DNA of 64,000 nt. It comes from Pseudisothecium myosuroides. Lineage: Eukaryota; Streptophyta; Bryopsida; Hypnales; Lembophyllaceae. Position 1 is the stretch's first letter. Each line of letters starts with the position of its first letter. The translations under genes and the position numbers were made by a program. Shown here piece by piece: positions 24,760 to 34,916 of this stretch. The DNA is taken from NCBI GenBank assembly GCA_951799445.1, contig OX637295.1:4092001-4156000 (forward strand), in the 5' to 3' direction. The notes beneath the pieces are model-generated. The model ran no database searches. It saw only the letters and a program-made list of their open reading frames with translations, and was not told the DNA's origin.

Positions 24760-26357
24760 AAAGGAATTGGGGAACTTATCTTCCTTGACCACTCTTGATT
24801 TAAGTTGGTGTTCAAGCTTGAAGGTCTTGCCAAAGGAAGTGGGGAACTTGTCTTCTTTGACCACTCTTGATTTACATGAGTGCGCAAGCTTGGAGGCCTT
24901 GCCAAAAGAAGTGGGGAAGTTGTTGTCCTTGACCACTCTTGATTTAAGTGGGTGCTCAATCTTGGAGGCCTTGCCAAAGGAAGTGGGGAACTTGTCTTCC
25001 TTGACCACTCTTGATTTAAATGGGTGCTCAAGCTTGGAGGCCTTGCCAAAGGAAGTGGAAAAGTTGTTGTCCTTGACCACTCTTGATTTAAGGAGGTGCT
25101 CAAGCTTGGAGGCCTTGCCAAAGGAAGTGGGCAACTTGTCTTCCTTGACCACTCTTGATTTAAGTGCGTGCTATGGCTTGGAGGCCTTGCCAAAGGAAGT
25201 GGGAAATTTGTCTTTCTTGACCACTCTTAATTTACATGAGTGCGCAAGCTTGGAGGCCTTGCCAAAAGAAGTGGGGAAGTTGTTCTCCTTGACCACTCTT
25301 GATTTAAGTGGGTGCTCAAGCTTGAAGGCCTTGCCAAAGGAAGTGGGAAACTTATCTTTCTTGACCACTCTTAATTTAGGTGAGTGCTCAAGCTTGGAGG
25401 CCTTGCCAAAGGAAGTGGGGAAGTTGTTGTCCTTGACCACTCTTTATTTCTTTGAATGTTCAAGCTTGAAGGTCTTGCCAAAAGAAGTAGGGAACTTGTC
25501 TTCCTTGACTACTCTTGATTTGGATGGGTGCTCAAGCTTGGAGGCCTTGCCAAAGGAAGTGGGGAAGTTGTTGTCCTTGACCACTCTTTATTTCTTTGAA
25601 TGTTCAAGCTTGAAGGTCTTGCCAAAAGAAGTAGAGAACTTGTCTTCCTTGACTATTCTTGATTTGGATGGGTGCTCAAGCTTGGAGGCCTTGCCAAAGG
25701 AAGTGGGGAAGTTGTTGTCCTTGACCACTCTTGATTTAAGGAAGTGCTCAAGCTTGAAGGTCTTGCCAAAGGAAGTGAGGAACTTGTCTTCCTTGACCAC
25801 TCTTGATTTAAGTGGGTGCTCAAGCTTGAAGGCTTTGCCGAAGGAAGTGGGGAACTTGTCTTCCTTTATCACTCTTGATTTAAATGGGTGCTCAAGCTTG
25901 GAGGCCTTGCCAAAGGAAGTGGGGAAGTTGTTGTCCTTGACCACTCTTTATTTAAGGAGGTGCTCAAGCTTGGAGGCCTTGCCAAAGGAAGTGGGGAACT
26001 TGTCTTCCATGACCACTCTTGATTTAAGTTGGTGTTCAAGCTTGAAGGTCTTGCCAAAGGAAGTGGGGAACTTGTCTTCCTTGACCACTCTTGATTTAAA
26101 TGGGTGCTTAAGCTTGGAGGCCTTGCCAAAGGAAGTGGGGAAGTTGTTGTCCTTGACCACTCTTTATTTAAGGAGGTGCTCGAGCTTGGAGGCCTTGCCA
26201 AAGGAAGTGGGGAACTTGTCTTCCTTGACCACTCTTGATTTAAGTGGGTGCTCAAGCTTGAAGGCCTTGCCGAAGGAAGTGGGGAACTTATCTTCCTTGA
26301 CCACTCTTGATTTAAGTGGGTGCTCAAGCTTGAAGGCCTTGCCGAAGGAAGTGGGGA
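24760..26357 (+). repeat. 72-bp tandem repeat array, block 1 (LRR)
   Basis: About 22 near-identical 72-bp units, each containing 'gccttgccaaaggaagtgggg' and 'cttgaccactcttgattta' (minor variants). Unit length is a multiple of three. 25405-25548 and 25549-25692 form a duplicated 144-bp dimer whose first halves encode the unusual Y-F-F-E-C variant. Confidence 0.95.
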
Positions 26358-28129
26358 CACTACTAGAAGAATTCGATCCAAATGAAGACAAAATCAAGAA
26401 AAATGTGTTGACTTCTCCTGTTGATTAGGAACTCTTGATTCGGACCGGCTATCAACACATTTCTGCTGATTTTGTCTTGGACAGATCTGAAATTAAAAAT
26501 TATTTAAAAATAAAAAAATAAAAAAATTGGACTGCTCCTATCCGCCACGTGGACTGCCCCCAACCTACCCAAGTCCTGGTTTGAACCCACGACTTCTTGC
26601 TTGGAGCCCATAGACTCCAACCATTACACCAAGGTGGGAGTCACTTGATGTAACTAGGAATGTGAGTTTTATTTATTGGTTTTCTAGTCATTTTTCACAA
26701 AATCAGCAGACTTTGAAGGCCCGTATCTCCTTCATTTTAGGTCCATTTTCCATGAAACTTGTTGGAAATGGTTCATATTGAAGTCTAATTTTAGTGATAA
26801 AATTTTCAATTTTTTATAAATTTTTTTGAAATTCTGACAAGCATTTTTCTAAAAGTAGTTTTACTTTATTCTTTTCATTTTCATTTTGCAAATTCAGCAG
26901 ACTTTGGAGGCTCATATGTCCTTCATAGAAAGTCCGTTTTCCATAAAACTTGTTGGAAATGATTGATATTGAAGTCTAATTTCAGCGGTAAAATTTTCAA
27001 TTTAATCTAACTTGTTTTGAAAATCTGACAAGCATTTTCTTAGAGGTAGTTCAGCCAAATTTTAGAATTAAATAGTTGAATTGTTGAATAGTTCAAGTTT
27101 AGGATTTTGAATAGTATAGAACTTGCATTTGGTATAGTTTAACACTCAAAACTCAAATTCTAATCCCTAATTTACTAATGTCATCTTGAGGGACTAAATG
27201 AATTTCAAGCATGTTCCTATCACCTCAATTTTTAATGAAATTTTGTTATAAAATAGAATATATTATTATCTTTCTATGAGTTTAATTTTTATTTCAATTA
27301 TTATGGACCAAAATATATGCAAAGCGTTGATTCATTCTACTTAGATTTGTGATGAAGAAGTTGTGAAGAATCTTAATTTCCGGGCAATCTAAGCATCTTG
27401 GTGACATCTCTTGAACCAACAAAGTATATTTTTTATATTAAATTCTAAAATATATGTTAGAAATTCAATTCAATTATAAGTTTGAATTCTAATCAAATTA
27501 CATCCTAGAGAAAATTGAATGAAAATTGCATTAGAATTTGAATTGATCAAAGTTGAACCAAAGTCAAAATTTTCATCAAGTTATTTGAATCACAATTTGA
27601 TTTACAATTGAAATTGATTAAAATTTTGATCAAATCCTAAGTTTGAATTGTTATTAAAGAATATCATTTGAATTTAAAATAATTTCAAAATCAAATTTGA
27701 TTCATTAAAAATTTGATTAAAATTTGAATTTTATATTCAAATTTTGTATAAGATTCCAAATGATTTTTAAAGATTCTAAATGATTTTTAAAAATTTCAAA
27801 AGATTTCAATAGAATTTTAAAAGATTTTCCAAAGTGTCTAATAGATTTCAATAGATTTCCGAAAGATTCCAATAAATTCTAATATTTTTCAAAAGATTCT
27901 AGTAGATTCCTAAAATTTTAGTAGATTCGTAAGAGATTCCAAGAGATTCCAAAAAGATTTCAAAACATTCTTTGAAATTTAACAGAATTGTGTTGGTTTT
28001 CATTGAACCAACAAAAAATGTGTTGATGCGGTCCAAAAAAACACATTTGATGAGGAAAAATCATTTTTATGTTGATTCCAACAGAAATGTGCTGATTTTG
28101 TCTTGGTTTTGACTGCCTCTCTAGTAGTG
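26358..28129. mobile_element. CACTA element inserted in the LRR array, 1,772 bp
   Basis: Starts CACTACTAGAAGAATTCG and ends 'cctctctagtagtg'. The target duplication GGA (26355-26357 and 28130-28132) comes from the LRR unit 'gtggggaacttg', which is exactly restored when the element is removed. Subterminal repeats such as 'ctgctgattttgtcttgg' (about 26462) and 'gtgctgattttgtcttgg' (about 28090) are shared. Two ~185-bp tandem units lie inside (26697-26870, 26883-27056; 'acttgttggaaatg'). No transposase ORF, so it moved in trans. Confidence 0.95.
26549..26645 (-). repeat. tRNA-like sequence (Pol III A/B boxes) inside the CACTA element
   Basis: On the minus strand TGGTGTAATGG (A-box-like) precedes GGTTCAAACC (B-box-like) by about 35 bp, and a GGAG...CTCC anticodon-like stem lies between them. 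T-stem pairing is poor, so this is a tRNA-derived remnant, perhaps a SINE head captured by the element, not a working tRNA. Confidence 0.5.
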
Positions 28130-30119
28130 GGAACTTGTCTTCCTTGACCACTCTTGATTTAAGTGGGTGCTCAAGTTTGAAAGGCCTTGCCGAAGGAAGT
28201 GGGGAACTTGTCTTCCTTGATCTTTTTTTATTTAAGGAGGTGTTCAAGCTTGGAGGCCTTGCCAAAGGAAGTGGGAAACTTGTCTTCCTTGACCACTCTT
28301 AATTTAGGTGAGTGTTCAAGCTTGGAGGCCTTGCCAAAGGAAGTGGGGAACTTGTCTTCCTTGACCACTCTTAATTTAAGGAGGTGCTCAAGCTTGGAGG
28401 CCTTGCCAAAGGAAGTAGAGAACTTATCTTCCTTGACCACTCTTGATTTAAGTTGGTGTTCAAGCTTGACGGTCTTGCCAAAGGAAGTGGGGAACTTGTC
28501 TTCCTTGACCACTCTTGATTTAAATGGGTGCTCAAGCTTGGAGGCCTTGCCAAAGGAAGTGGGGAACTTGTCTTTCTTGACCACTCTTAATTTAGGTGAG
28601 TGCTCAAGCTTGGAGGCCTTGCCAAAGGAAGTGGGGAAGTTGTTGTCCTTGACCACTCTTTATTTCTTTGAGTGTTCAAGCTTGAAGGTCTTGCCAAAAG
28701 AAGTAGGGAACTTGTCTTCCTTGACTACTCTTGATTTAAGTGGGTATTCAAGCTTGAAGGCCTTGTCGAAGGAAGTGGAGAACATATCTTCCTTGAGCAC
28801 TCTTGATTTAAGTGGAGGCTCAAGCTTGGAAACCTTGCCAAAGGAAGTGGGGAACTTGTCTTCTTTGACTACTCTTGATTTAAGTGGGTGCTCAAGCTTA
28901 AAGGCCTTGCCAAAGGAAGTGGGTAACTTGTCTTCTTTGACCACTCTTGATTTACGTCGGTGTTCAAGCTTGAAGGTCTTATCAAAGGAAGTGGGTAACT
29001 TGTCTTCCTTGACTACTCTTGATTTAGATGGGTGCTCAAGCTTGGAGGCCTTGCCAAAGGAAGTAGGGAAGTTGTTGTCCTTGACCACTCTTGATTTAAG
29101 GAGGTGCTCAAGCTTGAAGATCTTGCCAAAGGAAGTGGGGAACTTGTCTTCCTTGACCACTCTTGATTTAAGTGGGTGCTCAAGCTTGAAGACCTTGCCG
29201 AAGGAAGTGGGGAACTTGTCTTCCTTGACCACTCTTGATTTAAGTGGGTGCTCAAGCTTGAAGACCTTGCCGAAGGAAGTGGGGAACTTGTCTTCCTTTA
29301 TCACTCTTGATTTAAGTGGGTGCTCAAGCTTGAAGACCTTGCCGAAGGAAGTGGGGAACTTGTCTTCCTTGACCACTCTCAATTTAAGTGGGTGCTCAAG
29401 CTTGAAGGCCTTGCCGAAGGAAGTGGGGAACTTGTCTTCCTTGACCACTCTTAATTTAGGTGAGTACTCAAGCTTGGAGGCCTTGCCGAAGGAAGTGGGG
29501 AAGTTGTTGTCCTTGACCACTCTTTATTTCTTTGAGTGTTCAAGCTTGAAGGTCTTGCCAAAGGAAGTAGGGAACTTGTCTTCTTTGACTACTCTTGATT
29601 TAAGTGGGTGCTCAAGCTTGAAGACCTTGCCAAAGGAAGTGGAGAACTTGTCTTCCTTGACCACTCTTGATTTAAGTGGGTGCTCAAGCTTGGAAACCTT
29701 GCCAAAGGAAGTGGGGAACTTGTCTTCTTTGACCACTCTTCATTTAAATGAGTGCTCAAGCTTGAAGGTCATGCCAAACGAAGTGTGGAAGTTATTGTCC
29801 TCGACCACTCTTGATTTAAGGGGGTGTTCAAACTTGGAAGCCTTGTCGAAGGAAGTGGAGAACTTGTCTTCCTTGACCACTCTTGATTTAAGTGGGTGCT
29901 CAAGTTTGAAGGCCTTGCCAAAGGAAGTGGGGAACTTGTCATCCTTGACCACTCTTGATTTTAGTAGGTGCTCAAACTTGGAGGCCTTGCCAAACAAAGT
30001 GTGGAAGTTGTTGTCCTTGACCACTAATAATTTATTTCTATGTTCAAGCTTGAAGGCCTTGCCGAAGGAAGTGGGCAACTTGTCTTCTTGGACCACTCTT
30101 GAATTAGATGGGTGCTTAA
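28130..30119 (+). repeat. 72-bp tandem repeat array, block 2 (LRR)
   Basis: About 28 units of 72 bp continuing block 1 beyond the CACTA insertion. An extra A near 28180 shifts the frame once; after that, 28187-30148 is open. The last units (from about 29730) are more diverged, with L-P-N-K-V and M-P-N-E-V variants. Confidence 0.95.
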
Positions 30120-31037
30120 CCCCTAAAGGACCGACCTGCTATTTTTAGCAACATAGCAATTTGGGGCAAGTACGTGTGACTAGAGATTTTCATATTTTAA
30201 GCTGAAATTTCAAGAGAAGGTGGGGATGAGGAATATCTTTCATGTGCACTAAATTTCATGACATTTCAAAATAGGAATCAAAAGTTATGGCCTAATATGT
30301 TACTTTTTCACCGGGCGGGCAATCCGAGCACATCTGAAAAATCACTTTTTTCAATAATAAAAATTTGAAATTGTTTTTCTAGAGTTATATGTACGTGGAA
30401 AGCTTTAAATCATTCCATTTCGACCAATGAGTAAGAAGTTATGAGGTTTTCTAGTTTGCGGGTAGTTACAGATTCTCTCTGAAATAAACTTTGAAGTTGT
30501 TTATTTAATTCAATTTTTAATATTTTTTGAAAAAATAAAATCGTAGGATTTAGGTTGTTTATTACAACATTACAATCATTGGGATTGACATTTTTCAATT
30601 CCATAATTAAATTCTTAACAATTTAGTATTTTGGATCATTCTCTACTTCTTTCTACTTACTATTTTTTTGTGTATGTTGTACAATTCCAAATGATTTGAA
30701 AATTTTTAAGCATGTAGCCAACTTGTTTAGGAAAAAGAATTCAAAGAAGCACCACCATTTTGGACATTTTTTTCATACAAATGTGACCTTGTGAAGTGCA
30801 GCTGCCCTTTTTTTTGCAGGGACAAAAAAAGGATTTTTGCCAACTCAAATGGTAATATCTTCCAATCCGCATGGTGGAAAATTCTGAAATTTTTTCCACA
30901 TCTTCTAAAACTAGTTTACTATAAGATCCTATGGTTACATGTGTCAAAATGTTTTTTTTCCAAAAATTTGGTACTTGTATCAAAAATGGCAGTTTTTGAG
31001 TGTTTTTGGTGAAAACATAGTCATGGAACTTTAGGGG
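30120..31037. mobile_element. TTAA-type element (family T1) in the LRR array, 918 bp
   Basis: Ends CCCCTAAAGG / CTTTAGGGG, flanked by TTAA (30116-30119 and 31038-31041). Removing the element and one TTAA restores 'gggtgcttaagcttggagg', a normal LRR unit; the same variant without an insertion occurs at 26101-26119. The interior matches 60348-61330 and 5278-6260. No transposase. Confidence 0.93.
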
Positions 31038-31682
31038 TTAAGCTTGGAGGCCTTGCCGAAGGAAGTAGAGAAATTGTCTTCCTTGACCCCTCTTAACATA
31101 AGTGGGTGTTCAAGCTTGGAGGCCTTGCCAAAGGAAGCAGAGAACTTGTCTTCTTTGACCACTCTTGATTTAAGTGACTGCTAGAGCTTGGAGGCCTTGC
31201 CAAAGGAAGTGGGGAACTTGTCTCCTTTGACTACTCTTGATTTAGGTGACTGCTTAAGCTTGGAGACCATGCCAATTGAAGTGGGCAATTTGTCTTTTTT
31301 GACCATTTTTGATGTAAGTGAGTGCTCAAGCTTGGAGGCGTTGCTGAAGGAAGTTGGCAACTTGTCTTCTTTGATCATTCTTTGGTTTAAATAAGTGCTC
31401 AAGCTTGAAGGCCTTGCCGAAGGAAGTAGGGAACTTGTCTTGCTTGACCACTCTTGATTTAGGTGACTGCTCAAGCTTAGAGACCTTGCCAAACGAAGTG
31501 AGGAACTTGTCTTTCTTGACCACTCTTTATTTACAAAGGTGTTCAAGCTTGGAGGCCTTGCCGAACAAAGTCAAGAAGTTGTCTTGTTTGACCACTCTTG
31601 TATTGAATGATTGTTGGTTGTTGCTAACCTTGTTTAAAGAAGTGGAGAACTTGTCTTTTTTGGCCACTTTAGATTTTAGAAG
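31038..31682 (+). repeat. 72-bp tandem repeat array, block 3 (LRR)
   Basis: Nine diverged LRR units after the TTAA element, carrying TAG (31182-31184) and a +1 shift near 31390. It ends at a weak donor AG|GTTTGAG whose phase fits the next exon. Confidence 0.85.
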
Positions 31683-32171
31683 GTTTGAGTTTGGCGATTG
31701 TTTCAAATAAAGTGTTTGTATTGAAGTTTGTATAGTTCCTAGTTTTTTGAGTTGATTTTTGTTGCATTTTACTTTTTTCTCTCAAGTCTTAACATATCTA
31801 GACAATATTTGGATGATGATGATTTCAACTAGGTAATCTTTGGCACATGTTATTTCACAATATTTTGAAGTATTCATCTTGTAGATATGATTCTTTGCTA
31901 TTACATGGTTATTATAACTAAATACTTTAATACTCCGTAACTAAAATTGATTTATAAAGTTGTTTGCATCTTACGATGGCATTATGTGCCAACTAATTGA
32001 TGAAATTAATTGAAGAGATCATTTTGATAGGGAAGGTTGTGTTTATGAATTGTTTCTACTATTTCATAATATTAGTCATTAGAAACTTAACTTTACTTCT
32101 AAATGCCTTTAGTCTTTATTTAAGAACCTAATATAGTCCATGATTGGATTTCTGTAATATGTATTTTGCAG

Positions 32172-33115
32172 TGAATATCTAGAGCATTCAGGGTTTATTA
32201 GCAACCTTCCAAGTGTCATGGACTTTAGTGCTTCTTTGAACCTTAACATTGAAAAATTCCTTGCATCAAGCATGGATGTAAAAAATGTTAGGAAAAACTC
32301 CCTCTTTCTCTCAGACGTGTACATTTTGGAAGTAGGCATTGACACAAACATCAAATTGAAAGCTCAAAGAGGTTCTATCAAGCACATTGTGTTTGTAAGC
32401 ATCGTTGTAATAGAATTTCGTAGCCATAATTGACTATCAAGTGAAAAGTGATATTGGTGGAATTCCACACTACAAGAAAAGACACCCCAAATCAACAATG
32501 TTAAGTTGGTTCAAACATCTTGATTCAGGTAGGACATTCTAGTAGTGCCATGACTTTGGCACTTCCTAGGGAATTTGTGCCTATTCTTGAGTGAATTGTA
32601 AGTCAAGACGACTCTTAGTTTATAGTCTACTTTGGGAGTGAATGTCTTATTTTCTATTATCAAAATGTTGTCACTTTTACAAAATAAATGATAATTTTGC
32701 AAGAGCACTCAAATATACTTTATCCAATGCTTACAATTTGCAAAAGTATTTCTAAAAACAGATGCATGAATGTATGGGATATTATTTTTTCAAAAAAAAA
32801 ATTGTAGGGAAAAAATTATTTTTATTTTTAGATATGTGTTGAATCATAGTTTCCAACTTTAATTAATCATTTGGTAGGGAATGCCAACCTTGACCACCAA
32901 GTATGGTATTTGCTTTAAAAATTGTTCTTTCAATGTTTCAAAAATGACTTCAACTATTATATAGTATTGTTGTAAAACTTATAATATTTTGTTATATTTA
33001 GTCTCACATTTCAGACTCATCAAACTTGAGGCATTATCTTTTGGCTCAAAAGTCAGCATATGCTGCAAAGGATGCAGCTAAAGTTACTTCAAAAGAGGAT
33101 TCTCTAAACTCTTGA
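32172..33115 (+). pseudogene. NLR C-terminal exons, unrecognised region
   Basis: Exon 32172-32394 (after 'gtattttgcag', donor TTT|GTAAGC) and exon 33002-33115 (after 'gttatatttag', stop TGA 33113-33115) join in phase 0. They encode about 112 aa starting E-Y-L-E-H-S-G-F-I-S-N-L-P-S. A mixed hydrophobic first part is followed by an Ala/Lys/Ser-rich tail (A-A-K-D-A-A-K-V-T-S-K). Codon phase fits the LRR exon, so I assign them to the NLR, but they could belong to a separate small gene. No domain recognised. Neither exon has an internal stop. Confidence 0.6.
32468..32547. mobile_element. Miniature CACTA-ended element, 80 bp
   Basis: CACTACAAGAAAAGACACC at the left and GGACATTCTAGTAGTG at the right, with 3-bp duplication CCA on both sides (32465-32467, 32548-32550). 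Only terminal repeats remain. It sits in the intron between the last two NLR exons. Confidence 0.85.
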
Positions 33116-34500
33116 TAGGAAATCACATTCAATCCTTTAGATCTTCTAGAGCTTTTAACAACGTAATGAAAGAAGCTCCCTCACCTTCAAAATGTACCCA
33201 TGTGCAAGTCTATCTAAATTATGGAACATGGTACAAACAAGTTGCAATTACACTCAATCTCTCATCTAATCTGGCAGTCTCATCATGTTAGCAACTTACA
33301 AAGCTAATGGAATAACAAATGAGCATGGTCTTTGACACTATCCTTTGAAAGATGCAGCCAGCCCTGCCTCTGCCTGCCCCCGACTCTCAAAATCACCAGC
33401 TGTCAATCTCAGGAGAAATTAATTGACTCCCCCCCCCACAATCGATGATCTGCATCATTAGAAAAAGAACAATTGTTAGTCACCACCGTTGATCTATATT
33501 TAAAAACATCGTACCTCCCTCGCAATGCTGTTGATCTTCAGTCTTTGGAAAAAAAACAAGGGCCATCCATCGCAGGGTGCTGAGAGTATATTGTTACTGT
33601 TGATGTTACAAGATTAGGATTCTGGGATCGGACCTCAGGGTTGTGCTGGTGCGTCTTAGGTGAATGCAAGAGAAAAAGAATTGTTGTGCAATGCGAAGAG
33701 CTTGGGAGTGGAGTGTGAAGAGTGTTGTGTGAAGAGCCCTGACTATTCAACCAAAGCTTGAGTAAGCCCTTCAACTTCATGTGCAAATCAATAAAGTCAA
33801 CCATAAAAAATAAAATGTAGGTTAGCTTGGATTAAGAGGCCAAAGGTGCTTGTTTGTCAAGAAAACAAGTACTGCGCATCAACCCATGCCAATATAGAAA
33901 TTATTTTGTTATAAGCAGTGGCTTCCAACCTGTGCCATATAAAGTTTCAACTTTTATTTTCTCAGAGGAATGACAAGCAAGGTAGTCATGGAGCGGTTGT
34001 GTTGGTGGTGAGGCTAACTCCTTTCTTGCCTAGTCCAAAACAATTTCGATTAGTGAAATTGTTAAAACATCAACTTGTAGAACAAGTAAAGGGTGTTTTG
34101 AATTGGGCATTAACACCACTCCACTCAGACATGGATTTTTGAAAGCACTGCAAAGTTGAATGATGGTACGAATGTACGACACGAAATGTCACTATTGAAA
34201 TACAAAAATTAGAAAGTCGTGGAGCACTTGGAAAATGCGATTTGAGTAGATGGTGACTAATTGTCGTTGTGTGCTGCTAAGAATTCAAAGATATGGATCA
34301 AAAGTGAATTGCCCAAAACAATTTGCATTTCCATCAAATAGAAGACCAGTCTAGTAGTCTGCAAAACCAAGTCTAAGATTTAACATCATCAATTAGATAA
34401 TAACCTTCAAGTGAGAATATACTTGAGACTAGCCACATTGCAACTTCACAATTGTTGGCTATAAAGTTTACTTCCTATCCAGAGAAAGGTTGGTTTAGGC

Positions 34501-34859
34501 TAGGATTGTCTTGTCTGACACGTTTTTGGATTTAGGTGTCATGTTGGACATTTGACATCGCATGTCGCATAGGACAAAGTGTCGGACGAACGTCCAACTT
34601 CGTCATGTAATTTCATTTTCAACAGCTAAAAAAATTTAAAATCTCACTATAACTATGAAGCTAAAATTAGAATGTAATATGTATTCATGAAATTGAGACA
34701 CTTCATTAAAATGAAACTTTAATATGTCAAAATTGTAAATTTCTAATGATTTATTTTAAAGTCAACTAGACGTTTACTCTATTAGACATCTTGAGGGCTC
34801 TACAAGACGTTGTGTGATGTCTAATTGTAGCAATGTCACAATGTCGGAGAAGACAACCT
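34501..34859. mobile_element. MULE-type MITE, 359 bp
   Basis: Starts 'taggattgtcttgtc' and ends 'gaagacaacct', homologous along its length to 19088-19446. Flanked by a 9-10 bp duplication 'tggtttaggc' (34491-34500, 34860-34869). The paralogous segment at about 44363 ('tagtttaggcagc') lacks the insertion. Confidence 0.9.
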
Positions 34860-34916
34860 TGGTTTAGGCAGCATCGAGTTGAAGGAGTTTCATCTAGCTT
34901 CAAAAGAAATCATCAA

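Larger units (their letters stand above)
24311..31682 (+). pseudogene. NLR exon: giant LRR array, transposon-split
   Basis: Begins after 'ttttaattgcag' in phase 0. A 42-bp tandem duplication (24354-24395, 24396-24437) carries CTT TGA in the first copy and CTT CGA in the second. LRRs of 24 aa follow, core L-P-K-E-V-G-N-L-S-S-L-T-T-L-D-L-S-G-C-S: about 24 units to 26357, 28 units at 28130-30119 and 9 units at 31038-31682. The three blocks join seamlessly when the CACTA element (26358-28129) and TTAA element (30120-31037) are removed. Other damage: an extra A near 28180 (gaaagg for gaagg), TAG at 31182-31184 and an extra base near 31390. The open frame reaching the CACTA element runs on for 22 transposon-derived codons to 26428. 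Confidence 0.88.
21263..33115 (+). pseudogene. Protein kinase-NB-ARC-LRR (PNL-type NLR) immune receptor, decaying
   Basis: Inferred exons: 21263-22922 (helical N-terminus plus kinase), 23068-24111 (NB-ARC), 24311-31682 (LRR, interrupted by two transposons), 32172-32394 and 33002-33115 (C-terminal region, stop TGA). Junction phases agree throughout. The first coding exon upstream of 21263 was not found. Intact relatives would be intracellular immune receptors: NB-ARC as ATP/ADP switch, LRRs for recognition or autoinhibition, kinase as N-terminal signalling module. Kinase-first NLRs are known mainly from mosses. Breaks: in-frame TGA at 22605-22607, 23725-23727 and 24389-24391; TAG at 31182-31184; +1 shifts near 28180 and 31390; CACTA insertion 26358-28129; TTAA element 30120-31037. 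The sequence is otherwise well preserved, so inactivation is probably recent. A transcribed truncated product is possible but not shown. Confidence 0.85.

Noticed and set aside
26581..26640. A functional tRNA gene on the minus strand
   Set aside because: A/B-box-like motifs are present but the T-stem and acceptor stem do not pair properly.
24571..31546. Long antisense ORFs across the LRR array (up to 286 aa, repeating K-E-D-K-F-P-T-S-F-G-K)
   Set aside because: A 72-bp unit without stops in the reverse frames yields open antisense frames automatically. They mirror the LRR repeats and have no start context or independent conservation.
21263..33115. The NLR stops as stop-codon reassignment or programmed read-through
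   Set aside because: The same window's CLASP and RPL15 genes use standard stops, and the locus also has frameshifts, a TAG and transposon insertions, so decay is the simpler explanation.
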